Shown in pieces: positions 12,986-25,762 of a stretch of DNA of 64,000 nucleotides. The DNA comes from Pomacea canaliculata (Eukaryota; Mollusca; Gastropoda; Architaenioglossa; Ampullariidae). Made by a program: the position numbers and the translations under genes. The DNA lies in NCBI RefSeq assembly GCF_003073045.1, contig NC_037593.1, forward strand, positions 23,307,868-23,371,867, given 5' to 3'. Each line of letters begins with the position of its first letter. Within the stretch, counting starts at the first letter, position 1. Under the pieces are notes generated by a model. It worked only from the letters and a program-made list of their open reading frames with translations, searched no databases and had not been told where the DNA came from.

Positions 12986-15961
12986 TGGCACTGCTCATTG
13001 TCGTCGTCGTACGTCGTGACGATGAAATGAAGTGCAAGTCTGATGAACTGTCCTGACGACCCTCGGAAAGTCACGTGAGACGACATGACGGGTTCAGAGT
13101 CAGGCAGGGCTTGGCTAGCCAGCTACAAGTGTCCTCATCAAACAACCTTTATACACATGTACACAACTTGTTTTACAGTAAACATGTTTGTAAACAGTCA
13201 ACTGTCACAGGTAGACTGTCACACGTTCGTGAACTGTCACAGGCGAGTGTTAGTGTAGAAGACAAGAAATTCCGAGTTGTAAGAAATAAATGATGTCCTA
13301 ACTGACATTACATTCGAAAACAGAACATTTCTGCTTGAAAAAGTCTGTGAACGTGTCTCCATGTTGTCTGAGCAGTCAAAGTCAAGGGAGAGAAGCACAG
13401 GAACGTCAGACGTAGCTGGTCAAGGGAGACAAGCAGACGGAAGGCATCTAGTTATTTTGTGAGAAAACAAAAGTGGTGGCAGCGCGCAGTCGGCGTGTCT
13501 ATCAGGGTCTGACTGCTGGCTGATGTACAAACAGATCTGTGGACTGTTGAGAACCTGACCGCGAGCCTCCATTCCGTTGCCAGACAACGCTCGCCGTTCA
13601 CAGCCTCGCTGTGGGAGTGAGTGGCGCTCACAACGGGCCGCCTGTGTAAGTGGCTCCATCGGATCGCTTTGCCCTCTCCTGGGGTTTGATCGTATCGTCC
13701 ACTTGATGCATTTTACACCTCTTTGCGCATGCGCATACCCGCGATGTGTCTGTGTGTAGGAAGGATATGATAGAGAGGAGAACGCAGCATTAAAATGCGT
13801 GTTGTTGTGATTAGCGTGCACAACAAACAAAAATAATATTTACTCGATATTCTTCATACTAGGGTTCATAATATTTCACATTAAAGTAGAAACAAGTAGA
13901 AACCACTGTTAACGACAGGCACAAAAGATTATACCACCACCACTACTACTACAACCACGATGACTACCATCATCATCACCACCACCACCACATAATGTAG
14001 ATATTGTATCGTATTTCTACCGCCACCCGGATGTGGATACTGTAAACTATTCTTACCTACACCACCCGACTGTCGATGCTGTCTAATATTTCCAGCGACA
14101 CCATCATCACAACAGTAGACATCAATCATGGGTGACCCTCCCCACAAACACCCCCCAGAGAGTCTCTCGGGCAAACTTTAGCAAACCTGTGGGTATGTTC
14201 GTGTGCAGCAGGCTGAGAGCTTTACACCTTCGGGTGCCAGACTGGGGCAGACAACTCTCCCTAGTGTCACCGCACTCGGTTGTCTCTACAGTCAGTACAC
14301 TAATGCCTGTTCTCCACTCGATAGACCGCAGTAGACTCTATATATATATCTGTCTACATCACACCACACTCCACACATCATAGACCTCACACAGTACAGA
14401 TGGCAGCACACACCCTGTGCTGGAACCTGCGTGTACCACACCTTTCTCACACATGCTAGACCTGTGTATAGACCTGTCTATAGACCTCACTACGCACTAG
14501 ACCTGTGTATAGACTACACACTGTGCTCTATGTTTCCCATGTGGCAGCACACCACCCCGAGGTGTATCGCCACCCTGCAACTATTTGCATCAGTTCGCGA
14601 GTGCGTGTGACCACAGTCACCTCCCCTTTCCCCACACTGTGTAGGGAGCTTGCCTTGTTTCAAGGGGCAACAACCCGCCAGCCTTCATTTATTTGTTTTC
14701 CCCTCCCTGCCCCTTTGCTAATGATGCTGGCATTACCATTACCTTTGATGATAAGCCGAGTCACACGGGCGATAATGCGCTGGGCGGAGCGAGTTGCGGG
14801 CCCTGGCAACCTGCACAACATCCACACATGGAGCAGTTCGAGTGAATCTTGTGGTGTCGTTGTCAAGAAGACTTGATGATGATGTGTGTGAGCAGACGAT
14901 GACTTGTCCAGGGACTGTCAGACTGTGTCCTGGCGAAACTTCCGTCAGATTCTACAAAGTAAACAAATATCAAACATGGCGTCTGTTTACAATAACTTGG
15001 ACTATCTTCGCTGGCTATCTCGCCATTTCACGTACAGCTTTTAGTTCTGAATGAATAATATCGCTTCTTTGAATTTAGTGGTACACAATACATCTACTGG
15101 TGTAACGATATATCAACAAATTGACAATAAATGAATACTCGTGTATTCCATTGTGTTGAGTATAAAGGAGTAGAAGAATGTTCATAAAAGACAAGACGAG
15201 AAGATGATTAATGAGATAACATAAAGGTTTTCACTAACAAAATCTTGACGAGTGCACAAAATGTCCGATGAAGGTAAAACAAGACAATCGAAGACAAGAG
15301 TGCGAGGGCTTGGCGGCGCCGTCAACGAAACATGCGATGACTACAATACTAATAAAGTTGTTTGTGTTGTAACAAACTGTTTGTGTTGTACCAAATGTTT
15401 GTGTTGTATCAATATTTATGTTGTACTAAATGTTTGTCAAGTAGCGAGAATGTTCCATTTCAAATGTTTGACCGTCCTGGTCTTCATGGAAGGGAAGACT
15501 TCTGGACATATCACACACTGGGTATTCTGATCATTAACACGCGTACGCAGACTCACTCCTACTTACTGACACGTGTGTGCACGTGCACGCTCGCCTACCC
15601 CTTCTCTCACACACACACACACCCTACATGCCCAAGCCCGCACATGCGTAGATAAGATAGTTGTCAGCTGGGAATGGATGGACGTAGAGGGACAGAGGTG
15701 AGTGTTCACAAAATACAGGTTGCAGGGCGACACGTGCAGGCGTGGTGAGACTCCGCAGCCCTGTAACCTGCTTATCTGACTGGCGAACGTCAGGAGCCAC
15801 ACGGCGATAGTCGTCAGTCCATCATCAGACGTGACATACACGAGCTGAACGAGAACGTCACGCTCTGGGACCGCGCACGTCACCCGTCAAGTGCGTGCAT
15901 GACGAGGGTGGGGGTGTAGGGGGGTGTGGGGGGGAGGGAGGGCAGCGGAGAGCGTGCCGCC
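12986..15961. other. Gene-free stretch with simple repeats
   Basis: No supported gene. It holds an ACC/ATC trinucleotide tract (about 13927-13993), an NRF1-like palindrome TGCGCATGCGCA at 13724-13735, and a degenerate tandem array of about 24-base units rich in TTTGTGTTGTA at about 15357-15440. Confidence 0.5.
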
Positions 15962-16103
15962 ATGTCTGCGTCGTGCGCATCTCATCTGCTGCAGCAGAGC
16001 CGCATCCCCCAGTCGCACTGCAGCCAGCAGCCTGACCACAGCGCAGCCCTCAGCCTGACCCTCCTACCAGGTCATGTGAAGTGGACAGACGAGGGAAACG
16101 AGG
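15962..16103 (+). CDS. Candidate first coding exon, unknown protein
   Basis: An ATG in a strong Kozak context (GCCGCCATG) opens a frame of 47 codons that runs into a consensus splice donor, GAGG|GTAAGT, leaving phase 1. The peptide begins MSASCASHLLQQ and ends at WTDEGNE. No domain is recognised and I could not find a matching downstream exon with confidence. It may be a first exon of a gene with long introns to the right, or a chance open frame in a GC-rich patch. The call rests only on the start context and the donor site. Confidence 0.3.
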
Positions 16104-17360
16104 GTAAGTCTGTCCTCGCTGTTCTCACCTCTCACCTTCTCACCTCCTCAGGTAGATGTCGCTAGTCTCGGAGGTCAAACAATTTCTAGTCGCAGCCACT
16201 GTTACCAACAACCTGTAGGAGTGTAGGTGATGGATGCTGAACAGACCTGGGGATGGTGGTGGGTTGGGGTGCATATGATATAATATCAATTCTACGATAT
16301 TTCTAGACGAATATACATTTATATTATAATTATAACATTTATATGGTAGACATAATCCATCAATGTTTACCATCATTTGACTGACTGTGTTGGTTTACAA
16401 TGTTGTGTATTATCAATATGTACAGTTTGCTGATACGACTGTCGAGTGTGTAACACTTCAGTGACATGTTGAAAACAGTGTGTGACAATAGGAAATGTGA
16501 GTGGTCAGGTGTCAGTGGTTTGTTTTTGTGTTCAAAAGTTGTGGACAAGACTTGCAGCACACGCGCATGTACGTACAGACTAGTAAATAGAATGATGTAC
16601 ACTGCTACACCCGTGGGCCAGTAAACGAGGGAAACTAATTATTGTAGACAGTAGAAAAAAGTTAATAATGAAGTGAAGAAATAAAAATATGTAGATTATG
16701 AAAGTAAAGTCTAATATTAAAATAAACAAACATATCAAGTCAATATAAAGTTAAGTACATGTGTGTGTCATGTGCTTGTGTGTAGGTACCTGAGTGCTTG
16801 TATGTGTGTGCATATACATATTCGTGCCTGTATGTCTGCATACGTGTGCTTGTGTGTGTAAGCGCTGTCTGTATGAGGGTTTGCGTATGTGTGAGTGTGC
16901 GTGACTATACGTGTGTATATGTTCGCGCGCGTGTGTGTATGTTGTGTGTTTGTGTGTACTTGTATATGTGTGCGTGCGCTACGACTGGTACAAGCAGATG
17001 ACTTCTGTGAACCAATTCAAATTTCAAGTGCACGAGCCGCATCCTACCATTCCACATTTTTTTCTCTAAATCTCTTCTCTCTGGCGTCCTCATAAACACT
17101 TAGTTTACGGCGGATGTCGCAGACCGCCACAATATGGCTGCTCACCCACAACCCCACGGACCTGTAGTAGTGAGCAGCGTTCACTGGCTTTCTCAGTCAC
17201 CTCGGACAATAATGCATCCTCTATTTCCCACCAAGCCACTCACACCCGGAGGAACTTTGACGTTTTGCCTCGTCTTGGTACAGACGGCGGAAGCGAGGCG
17301 CCGGCTTTTGCCACTCGGCACGAGTGGTCATCTCCTGTCTAACGTTGATTCTTTAGGACC

Positions 17361-17550
17361 GCCAACAGTCAAACGTCTGCCCAGCGGGCCACCAACAGTC
17401 ACAAATCCCCACAGCGGGCCGCAAACAGTCAAAACATCCCCACAGCGGGCCGCCAACAGTCAAACATCCCCACAGCGGGCCGCCAACAGTCAAAACATCC
17501 CCACAGCGGGCCGCCCAGTCAACATTCCATACAGCGGGCCGCCATTAATC
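17361..17550. repeat. Minisatellite, about 33-base unit
   Basis: About six imperfect head-to-tail copies built around CAGCGGGCCGCCAACAGTCA followed by a short AACATCCCCA linker. Unit length varies by one to several bases. The array lies inside a plus-strand open frame (17134-17589), but length changes between units break any repeat reading frame, so I treat the frame as a by-product of the array. Confidence 0.85.
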
Positions 17551-18141
17551 GCATGTCCCCAGGGACCCCTAGCGCTCGCTAAAAACTAAACTGCATTTTT
17601 CTGCTTTGACATTTGAGATCAATTACTGACGCGATTGTTCGAACAGTTCCGTGACTCGTCACGTGCATTTTGCTGGCAATAATATGACGAGGGTCACGAG
17701 GGCCGCATTTCAGCGGCGCCATGATGACCTGTGACTGCACGCAGCCTGAATATGTGCATTTGTTTGCTGTGTGTAATTGTAGCTATGGTGATGGTGGCAT
17801 TCTGCGGCCTGTTGATGATTTGGTCACGTGATATCGCAAAAGATTGTAACTGTGTCCGTTTTTGCATTGGTAATTGATTTCATACATAAATGTAGAGACT
17901 GCTCGTAACACTGGTGGAGGCTTGAAGTTATGATGTAGAGAACTATGTTTGTTCTCTCTCGTTATCCTCTCAGGAGTGTAGGTGGCGCTGTGAGACTCCA
18001 AAACCATATGAGTCTCAAGGATTTTTCCATATTAAATTTGAATTTCTCTAAGCTGGTTCCGTGTCAGTAGTAAGTTCAGTTTACAGGAACTCTCCATGTA
18101 GCACGCGGCTTGGAACTCACAGACGACATCTTTGACTGTGG

Positions 18142-18193
18142 TGTTGTTGTTGTTGTTGCTGTTGTTGTTGCTGTTGTTGTTGTTGTTGTTGTT
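18142..18193. repeat. (TTG)n microsatellite
   Basis: About 17 TTG units with two GCT interruptions. It is one of at least five TTG/AAC arrays in the window. Confidence 0.95.
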
Positions 18194-19679
18194 TGATTGA
18201 TTACCTGTCTGTGGACAGAAGCCAGGCTCGGCTGTAAATAAACTCATCTTGCTAGCATGTCGGACACCACGTAGCTGGCAGTTAGACTGTGAATCATCCT
18301 ATGTTTTCTGTAACCTTTCTACCCGATACGCTGTTATTACATGTAATTACTGACACTTGGCCGCCTTATCAATGGCCGCCTTCATTGGAGTTTCTTGGAG
18401 ACGAACATTCGTAATGCGTGACACTGATGTAGTCGTCTGGTGGCTATCTCGCTCCCAGGGCATGATAAGGGCCAATGAATGGATACAGGTGGAAAGGAGC
18501 ATCTACCCTTCCCTGCACCGACACACACACATATATACACACACAACACACTAGCACACACACACACACACTATTTAGTCAACATGACATCATGGAGATT
18601 AATGACTTTTATGTCGCTGGAAATTAGTTTTATTAAAAAAATATTATTTGGTTGTTTACAAACCTACATAACTTCCAAAAACATTCATTCCAGCAAAAAC
18701 TCACTCAGACAAACATTTTTATCTTATTCCTCTCTACGCCTGACATCAAAGCCTCCAGGAAATGTGAAAGATAAACTTCGCACGTAGCACCCGGACTGAT
18801 AGTCTCGGAACATCTCGCGAAATCTCGAAGAAACAGTCACGTGGCTTGTTCTGCTCATCCACACAACAATGTGGAGACGACTTTCCTCAAATGTCGACAG
18901 CTGAGGGTGGTGAGGACACCCAGTGGTCAGAATCAGAGAGGAGGATATGTTTGCCGTGAGAGGACTGATACAGAAAATATTTATATTGCGAGATGTCGGA
19001 CTGGGAGGAGTTGAGAAGGAAAGAGATTTGATTGCATGAGAAGAAACTGTTTTAGGGGATTTTTTTTTCGGTCAGAAAATGAGGCAGTGTCTTCACAGCA
19101 TATTCGTTCTTGTTGACTCATTGCTGTGAACCACACGTTCGCTCACAGTGAGCACATGTCAGGGCACACTAACCTGACAGTCTGACATTTCTGATAATTA
19201 TAACACCTGGCGGGCCATACAAAATTACTGACTTAAAAACGAGTTTTGCTCTACTTCCTCCAGCTGTAGTTGCCCTCAGTGAGCTCACAACCTGGCAACG
19301 TGTACAACCCAGTCTGACCTCTGTCCTCTGGGTCACCCAATCCGCTGTTTGGTAATTAGGTGTGAAAATATACTTTGCTGACATGAAAACCACAGATAAA
19401 CAACTGTTTTAGTCTGTACAATATCTGTTTGTAACTAGAAAGTTCTTAGAGGAGAAGCACACATTCGTGTCCCATCATGCACTCGGTTGTGTCCTGTCTA
19501 CCCTGGACGTTCCTCAAAATTTACATTCTTATTATTATTCACAGTTGTGTTGTCATGAAAAAAAGCTGCTACATTTACTGATTGACTGCGGTTGCCATGG
19601 CGGGCTGGATCAAAGGATCCCACCTGTACAGTGGAGTACAAAACAAACACAGACAATGACCATTCACACTACATGTCAT

Positions 19680-19782
19680 CACGTGTTCACAGTCACGTGT
19701 CCACATTCTAACATGTCACGTGTCCACATTCCAACATGTCACGCGTTCACATTCTAACACATCGGATGTCGACACTCTAACT
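19680..19782. repeat. Short tandem array carrying CACGTG-like units
   Basis: Four to five imperfect units of about 22 bases with the core TCACGTGTCCACATTCTAAC. Each of the better copies contains CACGTG or one mismatch from it, so the array is also a cluster of E-box-like sites. Confidence 0.75.
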
Positions 19783-20133
19783 AGAGAAAACAAAATACTT
19801 ATGTTGGGTTTCAGTAAGCAGCCATTGCTGTGTTACCTGATGCCCAACCACCGCTCGCCATCAACTGACGAGACAGCAAAAAAAAAAAAAATAATAAAAA
19901 TAAAAAAATCCACAACAACCCACAGCTGTTTACAGTCAGCTGTTACATGATGCTGGTGGCGCCGACTGTTGTGTAAACAACTTCTCTCTGCACAGTGACT
20001 TCCCTTGGAGTCCGATGGTTGGCAGCAGCCGCCTGCCTCCCTGTCTTATCAGACCTCGCGAGATAAGCGTCAACACCCGCAACAGTTGTCAGGCCTACCC
20101 CACCCGTCTATCCACCCCAGGCTGTAACATTCT

Positions 20134-20220
20134 CAAGATGGCCGGCGGGTGTGGGATGCTAGCGGCTTAATATAGATGGCGGCGTGTCTATAAATAGCCA
20201 GAGACTGGCAGGTTGGATGC
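20134..20220 (+). promoter_or_regulatory. Candidate core promoter: YY1-like motifs and TATA box
   Basis: AAGATGGCCGGC at about 20136 and GATGGCGGC at about 20175 resemble YY1 sites. A strong TATA box, TATAAATAG, begins at 20190. About 27 bases downstream the sequence enters a short stretch (about 20217-20277) that ends in a good donor, C|GTAAGTG, consistent with a first exon. The transcript could be a 5-prime leader of the class B receptor at 23871 or another gene; this link is inference. Confidence 0.45.
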
Positions 20221-20279
20221 ATCACTTTGGTGATGAAAGCTGCTCTTTCCTACAATCAATGATCCACCCTTTTAACCGT

Positions 20280-23250
20280 AAGTGTAGGGTGGGCTCACGG
20301 AACTTATCGCAAAAGTCAGGTCAATGAAGTCTGACAAGTTTCAGTAACAAAAATGTGAAGATGGGAAATGTCACGATCCTACACTCCACACGGGTTTGGA
20401 TTTTTGTTGGGTTTTCGTGTGTGTGCGCGCTCGTGGTCACGTGTTGTTTTTGTTTGTCTGGGGGTCAAACTTGTAGAACATATGACTGCGATATTTGTGT
20501 GTTATCCTCTACCCCACTGTACCCTCCGTCAAACGTCACGCTCGTGTTTCCATAACAAGATATCGGTGACGTGTTGCTGTGACGACTTGTCAGCCTCCCA
20601 GTGATCGCTCGCGTGATATTCAAGAAGCTGTTGTGACAACCTCTCGTCAGACAGTCTCTCGTCAACACGACAACAGGGACTGAACTCTGCTCACGCTATC
20701 ACGTGACCTCACACAGTCGCGGTTGCCGAACTTTGATGTTAAAGGTCGCAGCCGCTTGTAAACAGACAGTGGCGCCGCCTGTAGCCGAGCTTTCTGTCAC
20801 AAACACATCTTTCTACTTACTCCACCTTTATCCTTTTTGTTAACAGAGAGGTTTTGTGTACATTCTACACACACTCACACACAGGTGAGCTCAACACTCA
20901 CACACAGGTGAGCTCACACACACCTGTGCATTCTACCGTCGGTTCCGGTGTTGTGAAGAGACTAAAGACAGTCACACTGACGCCCGAGGATGCTCACCCC
21001 AAACACAAACATTAAAAAAAATTCCTGCAAGTAAGTTTTGTACTATGTTAGAGACAAAGTTTCTTCTCAACTCTTCCTCATTCCACCTTTCTTCTTATTT
21101 TTCTCACCTTTCCGACCCTCACAGCGTCAATGGCGCTATTTTAGCCGCCGGCGCCAGGTAGAAACGAAGGTAAGACAGACCAGCCTCACTGTTCCTCCCG
21201 CACGGGAAATGATCAAAATTATAAATAGACATGTAGGTATAAGGTGGAAGGTTTAGTGGAAGGTTTCAGAGATTAAAGACAGAAAGAAACACCGATACAG
21301 TGACAGAAACAGGCTGGCAGATAAGAAAGAAAATAGAAAGTCGTAACGGGAGCTCGTACTCGTGCATGTCCCGTGATCCTCTGTCTGGTTTCATTTAAAA
21401 TGTTTCTGCCACCCGATCCTCCCAGCGCCCCCTAACCCGGAAACCCTCCGCGACGATAAAGACGGCTTTTCTTTCTCTCCCCGGCATCACAGGCAGCAAA
21501 CAGAAAATATTTTCACCGGCCGCCAACAAGTGGAATAAATGCAAGTCTTTGTTCCCCCTGAAGTGGGGTGGAGGGACCCGGGTACGAGCGAGTGCGTGGA
21601 AGCGGGAGGCATCAAGCACGTGCACCTCGCTGGTAGTCGTGGAAACGGGCTTCGCTGGTGACGATGCAACGGAGGATGGGACTGATACGATCGTGGCCGG
21701 CCACCCAGCCAGCCAGCTAGCAGTTACCCAGCCATATACATAAATATGGAAAGAGATGGAAATGGAATAAAGTCTAGCAGCCCAAGGAATGCAAGAATAC
21801 ACAAATTGTAGATGAAAAGAACATTACATAATATAAAAATAGTTTTATCAAATGTTTTTAATAAAGTAGAGAAAAGCTGTGGAGATAATGAAAAAAGGAA
21901 GAAAGGGAGGACTAAAAGGAAGCATAGGACAAATGAAAAGACAGTAGTCATTAGCCTGACTGAAATAAACATGAAATTATCCAAATGACACTAGAACTAA
22001 GTTAAATACCACTGACATCAACACTATGACAATAAAATAAACAAAAACAACATGAAAACCAACGACAACCACACGGAAACTAACCGAAATAACCTGAAAC
22101 CTAACTGAAAATGATCAAGCCATCAAAAGCCAACCGCTGGCTTATCTGTCCACACGTGTTTGTACAGGACGCCATTCACCAAAAAATGCGAAATAAAAAA
22201 AAAAAAGCAAAGCCGTTGAAGTAAGATCAGACAATCTTTAAAAAAAAGTAAAGATATCTACATACGTAAATTGTTTGTGAGATTGGTTAGACAGCTCGGC
22301 AACTTCAACAAAGCGCCATTGTGCGAATGTCTGGCAAGGCTGGCATGGTCCTGGCAGGCACTCCTCCCTCTAGCTCCTCCCTCGGCGCAGTCACCCACAG
22401 CGCGCATGCGCAGTCCCCCACAACACGCACGCGCACTCTCACGCACGTCACTTGGAGCGTCACGGTGCCTGACCTCACGGAATGTTCCTACAGACTCTAG
22501 AGCAGCCACCGTGTCGGCACCGTGTCGTTAGTTCCGCAAGTATTCAACTCCACTTTCAGGATTCAAATTTCATGGGAATCGTTTTATTTTACCAGAAAAA
22601 TATTTTCTTACAAAGTAAACAAAGCTTAGTAAATAAATTATTTATTAAATTTCTAAACTATGTTTAAACTATTTTAGAGAGAAAGTAAATGAAGCTGCGA
22701 TTTTCACCTGCTGATTATTTCAGGTGTGTCCTCACTACATGAGCCCCAGGAGTCTGTGATCACGTGATCACCCAAACACTCGGTGTGACGGGTTCCGTTC
22801 AAATATTGTTTTCAGTATTTATATTCGGTTTGATGACGACTTACTGAACACAGCTTTTAAACATAAATGAGTTTAGAGAGGAAGTATGATGACCACAATG
22901 CGGAACTACATTTGAAATAAATAATTAAATAAATAGAAATAAACTAAGGAACTCTATAACATAGCGGTTAGACTTCCCTTCCCCTTGAACTGGACTAATT
23001 AAATTATTCAAACAGCGAGGTCGCGGCATGGAGTGTTTTCAGCTTCATTCGTGTAACAAGTGACGTGGACAGCACCGTTAACGACTGTTACAGTAAAATA
23101 TGAAATTATTATAAAATGTTTTTGGTTCTAGTCAGCTCCCTTCCTTTGCATTTCTCCCCTTCTCTCCATTTCACGGGAGAAGTGTCTCGTGAAATCAAAT
23201 CTCTTCTCGAAGTCGTCCTTCCTTCATCCTGATTCTGTTTCTCTCTGCAG
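20280..23250. other. Intergenic or leader region, no supported coding exon
   Basis: I see no coding exon I can support. A 26-base direct repeat (CACTCACACACAGGTGAGCT core) occurs twice at about 20873-20925. A short acceptor/donor pair flanks about 21125-21170 and could be an untranslated exon. An NRF1-like GCGCATGCGCA lies at 22402-22412. Confidence 0.4.
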
Positions 23251-23251
23251 A

Positions 23252-23700
23252 CAGAACAGAGCCGCTGGTTGTCAGGTCTGAGGGTCGCCTGCCTGGGCCC
23301 GGCGCCGCCATTCACTGCACAGCGAGGTGCGAGGCGGGTGGCAGCCAGGGTGGGGACGCATTTTGCACCCGGGGATTCCACGAGTCGCGTATCCAATCTG
23401 CGCATGCGCACACCGGCAGGAGCGCTATCACAGATCCGACTGCTGCGCCGAGCACCAGACAGGGTCAGATGACGGCACAGAGGTCAGAGTTCAAGCGTGC
23501 TTTTGCATCACGCCTAGTGGCGGCGCCTGTTCACCGCGTGCATGTGCGTGTGTCAGACCGACTCCGTGTTGCTGTGCGGTGTTGTCGTCAGCTCCCTGCA
23601 GCAGACGCTGGACGACCACGGAGCTGCTGCACACGTCACTGTGGGTCTAACATCAGTTTGAATGTCACATGTCGTGTGACGTCACAGTAACAACAGCTGA
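23252..23700 (+). promoter_or_regulatory. CpG-rich region upstream of the class B receptor
   Basis: GC- and CpG-rich sequence directly upstream of the receptor start, with an NRF1-type palindrome CGCATGCGCA at 23401-23410. A good acceptor (TTTCTCTCTGCAG ending near 23251) could begin an untranslated exon here. The open frames in it on both strands look compositional. Promoter or 5-prime leader function is inferred from base composition and position. Confidence 0.4.
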
Positions 23701-23870
23701 CGTGCACGTGATTTTCCGAGAGAGAGAGAGAACTGTCCCTCGTGGAGAGAGATCAGCGATGACAGACTGAAAGTAGGGAATTTTGCTGAACTGTGGATTT
23801 TTGCTACTCGTTACCGAGCGCCAGTCGATCCAGTGGTTGTGGAGGATACTTGCCGGCGACAGTCCCCACC

Positions 23871-25762
23871 ATGAGCTGGGCCAAGCATCTTTTCGACGAG
23901 AAGAACACCCGCGCCCACCTCAGCTTGAGCCAGAAAGACTGCGAGAGATCAGCGGGCAACCTTCGACCTCTAGGACGGGGTCGGATGTGCTCGGCGGAGT
24001 GGGACGGACTGCTGTGCTGGCCTCCCACCCTGTCTGGTGCCAGCATCAAGCAGCCTTGCCCCGCCGTCCACAACCTCGACCCCAACCAGTACGCCTACAA
24101 GGTGTGTCTGTCCAACGCCACCTGGCACCGCACCACCGACTACTCGCGATGCCTGTCCCACCTAGCGGCGGCCTTGACCAACCTTCCCGACCTTGACCTG
24201 CTTCGCGACAGACCTGACAGCGAGGTCACCACGCAAGTGACGCAGGAGGTCAACTCCACGACGCATGCGCTGTCGACGTCAACGACCGAGGCCGTGGTGG
24301 AGGGCGTCGTGGACATAGTGAACTTCGCCGCCACCGACGATCTGGTGGCCACGGTGTCTCATGGGCTGTCGCTTCTCTGTCTCCTGTTCGCCTTCCTCAC
24401 CTGGTTGTCTTTGAGGCTGTCTGATAGGCTGGCCACTCGCAGGTAAGAAATTAATTAGCATGTACCTCGTCACTGTTGTTCTTGTTGCGGAGATGCTGGT
24501 TCTAATGATGATGATGATAAGACGGCGATGATGACCCTGATGACGTCAAAGAGAAGCAGAGGAGAAGAGTTGATTAACGAGAATAACGATATTGACAAGG
24601 AGTTAATGATTTAAGTGAAGAGTTTATTAACAAAAGTCAATTTGTTTTCAGGTACATCGTGCTGGTGGCCACCTTCCTGGCGGCGCTGCTGTTCCACCTG
24701 CTGGTGCTGGTCACGCGCTGCCAGTCCCTGGCGCTGTCCTGGTCCACCGACGAGTTGACGGAACACGACACAGCCAACATCAGCAGCGACCATCACCACG
24801 ACATCAACAGCAGGTGGTCGCATCGCCACGCCAAGCCATCCACCCCCAGAGCGCCACTCAGCGGCTACAAGGACGACAACTTCCCGTTGCCAGACGACCA
24901 GGTGTACGCTGTGTCGCGAGTGACCAGCGGTCAGCGGACCTCTGCAGCAGGCATGCGACAGCAGGCGGAGGGCGTGCACACGCTGTGTCAGGTGGGTCGG
25001 GTGCTCTTCCACCTGGCCGATATCTCCGTCTACTCCTTCGCCTTCGCACTGTCTCTGTACTACACTGTGGTGGTGCTGGGCCGGAAGCTGACGCTCAACA
25101 AGCTGCTGACGCTCTTCCTGCTGGCTCTGGGGCTGCCAACCGTCTTCGTCGTCTTCACCATCCTGCTGTACATCTTCCTGCCGCTGGGAGCCACCACCAC
25201 GACATTCACCTGCACTATATACGCCCTGGAGGACGAGTTCCACTGGGCGACGACAGGTCCAAAGCTGCTGTGCCTGGTGTTGTCGCTGTGCTTGATGACG
25301 GTGTGCACCTACAGCTTCCTGCGCCTGCACTTTCCCGCCCTGCACACGTCATCGGAGACGTTGTACGCGCGCCAGGGCGTCTTCAAGCTCCTCGTCTTCC
25401 TCGTCGTGGCGTCGGTGGTGGAGCTGCTGTTCCTGGTCACCCAGTACCAGGACATGCACGGACACACCACCTCCCCCTCGCTGTGGCTGGCCAGCACGGC
25501 GCTCAGCGGGGTCAAAGGGTCACTGCTGGCGCTGATGCTGTGTTTCCTGGACAGCGAGATCCTCCACGGCAGTTGCTGCCCCACTAGCGACAACGTGCGG
25601 GAGTCGACGGTGGTTCTAGGGGAGCGTAACTCTCAAGACAAGGGGTGTGATGAACTCCTCCACACAGGTGAGAAAAAGACAGCACAGGTGGACTTCCTGA
25701 CCAAGCCAAGTGCTGGCCAGACCAGCGTCACCGGCTACCCAGGCCAGGGGGACAGGGTGTAG
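23871..25762 (+). CDS. Class B (secretin-family) GPCR, two exons
   Basis: Exons 23871-24442 and 24652-25762 join within codon AG|G and encode 560 residues; donor CAG|GTAAGA and acceptor TTGTTTTCAG are consensus. Residues 24-94 form a hormone-receptor (HRM) domain: six cysteines at 24, 40, 49, 63, 79 and 94 with WDGLLCWPP and a glycosylation site at N82. TM1 ends exon 1; TM2-TM7 are in exon 2. TM7 reads GVKGSLLALMLCFLDSEI, matching the family signature QGxxVAxLYCFxNxEV. The family binds peptide hormones at the plasma membrane and signals through G proteins; the ligand is not predictable. The start is the first ATG, in a good context (CACCATGAG), but no signal peptide follows, so an upstream exon may exist. 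The first extracellular loop is unusually long and histidine-rich. Exon 2 carrying six TM segments is intron-poor for this family. Confidence 0.9.

Larger units (their letters stand above)
16104..20130. other. Long gene-free stretch, repeats only
   Basis: No supported exon. It contains a TG-rich low-complexity region (about 16760-16980) whose open frames are artefacts of the repeat, the arrays listed separately, an interrupted CA tract near 18521-18572 and an A-rich run at 19880-19907. Confidence 0.5.

Noticed and set aside
13420-13830. 136-codon minus-strand open frame
   Set aside because: No start context, splice sites, domain or coherent composition; overlaps opposing frames.
16798-17001. 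Cys/Val/Tyr-rich frame
   Set aside because: Direct translation of a degenerate TG repeat.
22952-23030. tRNA-like A-box (ACATAGCGGTTAGAC) suggesting a SINE
   Set aside because: No matching B-box, tail or target duplication; one short motif is not enough.
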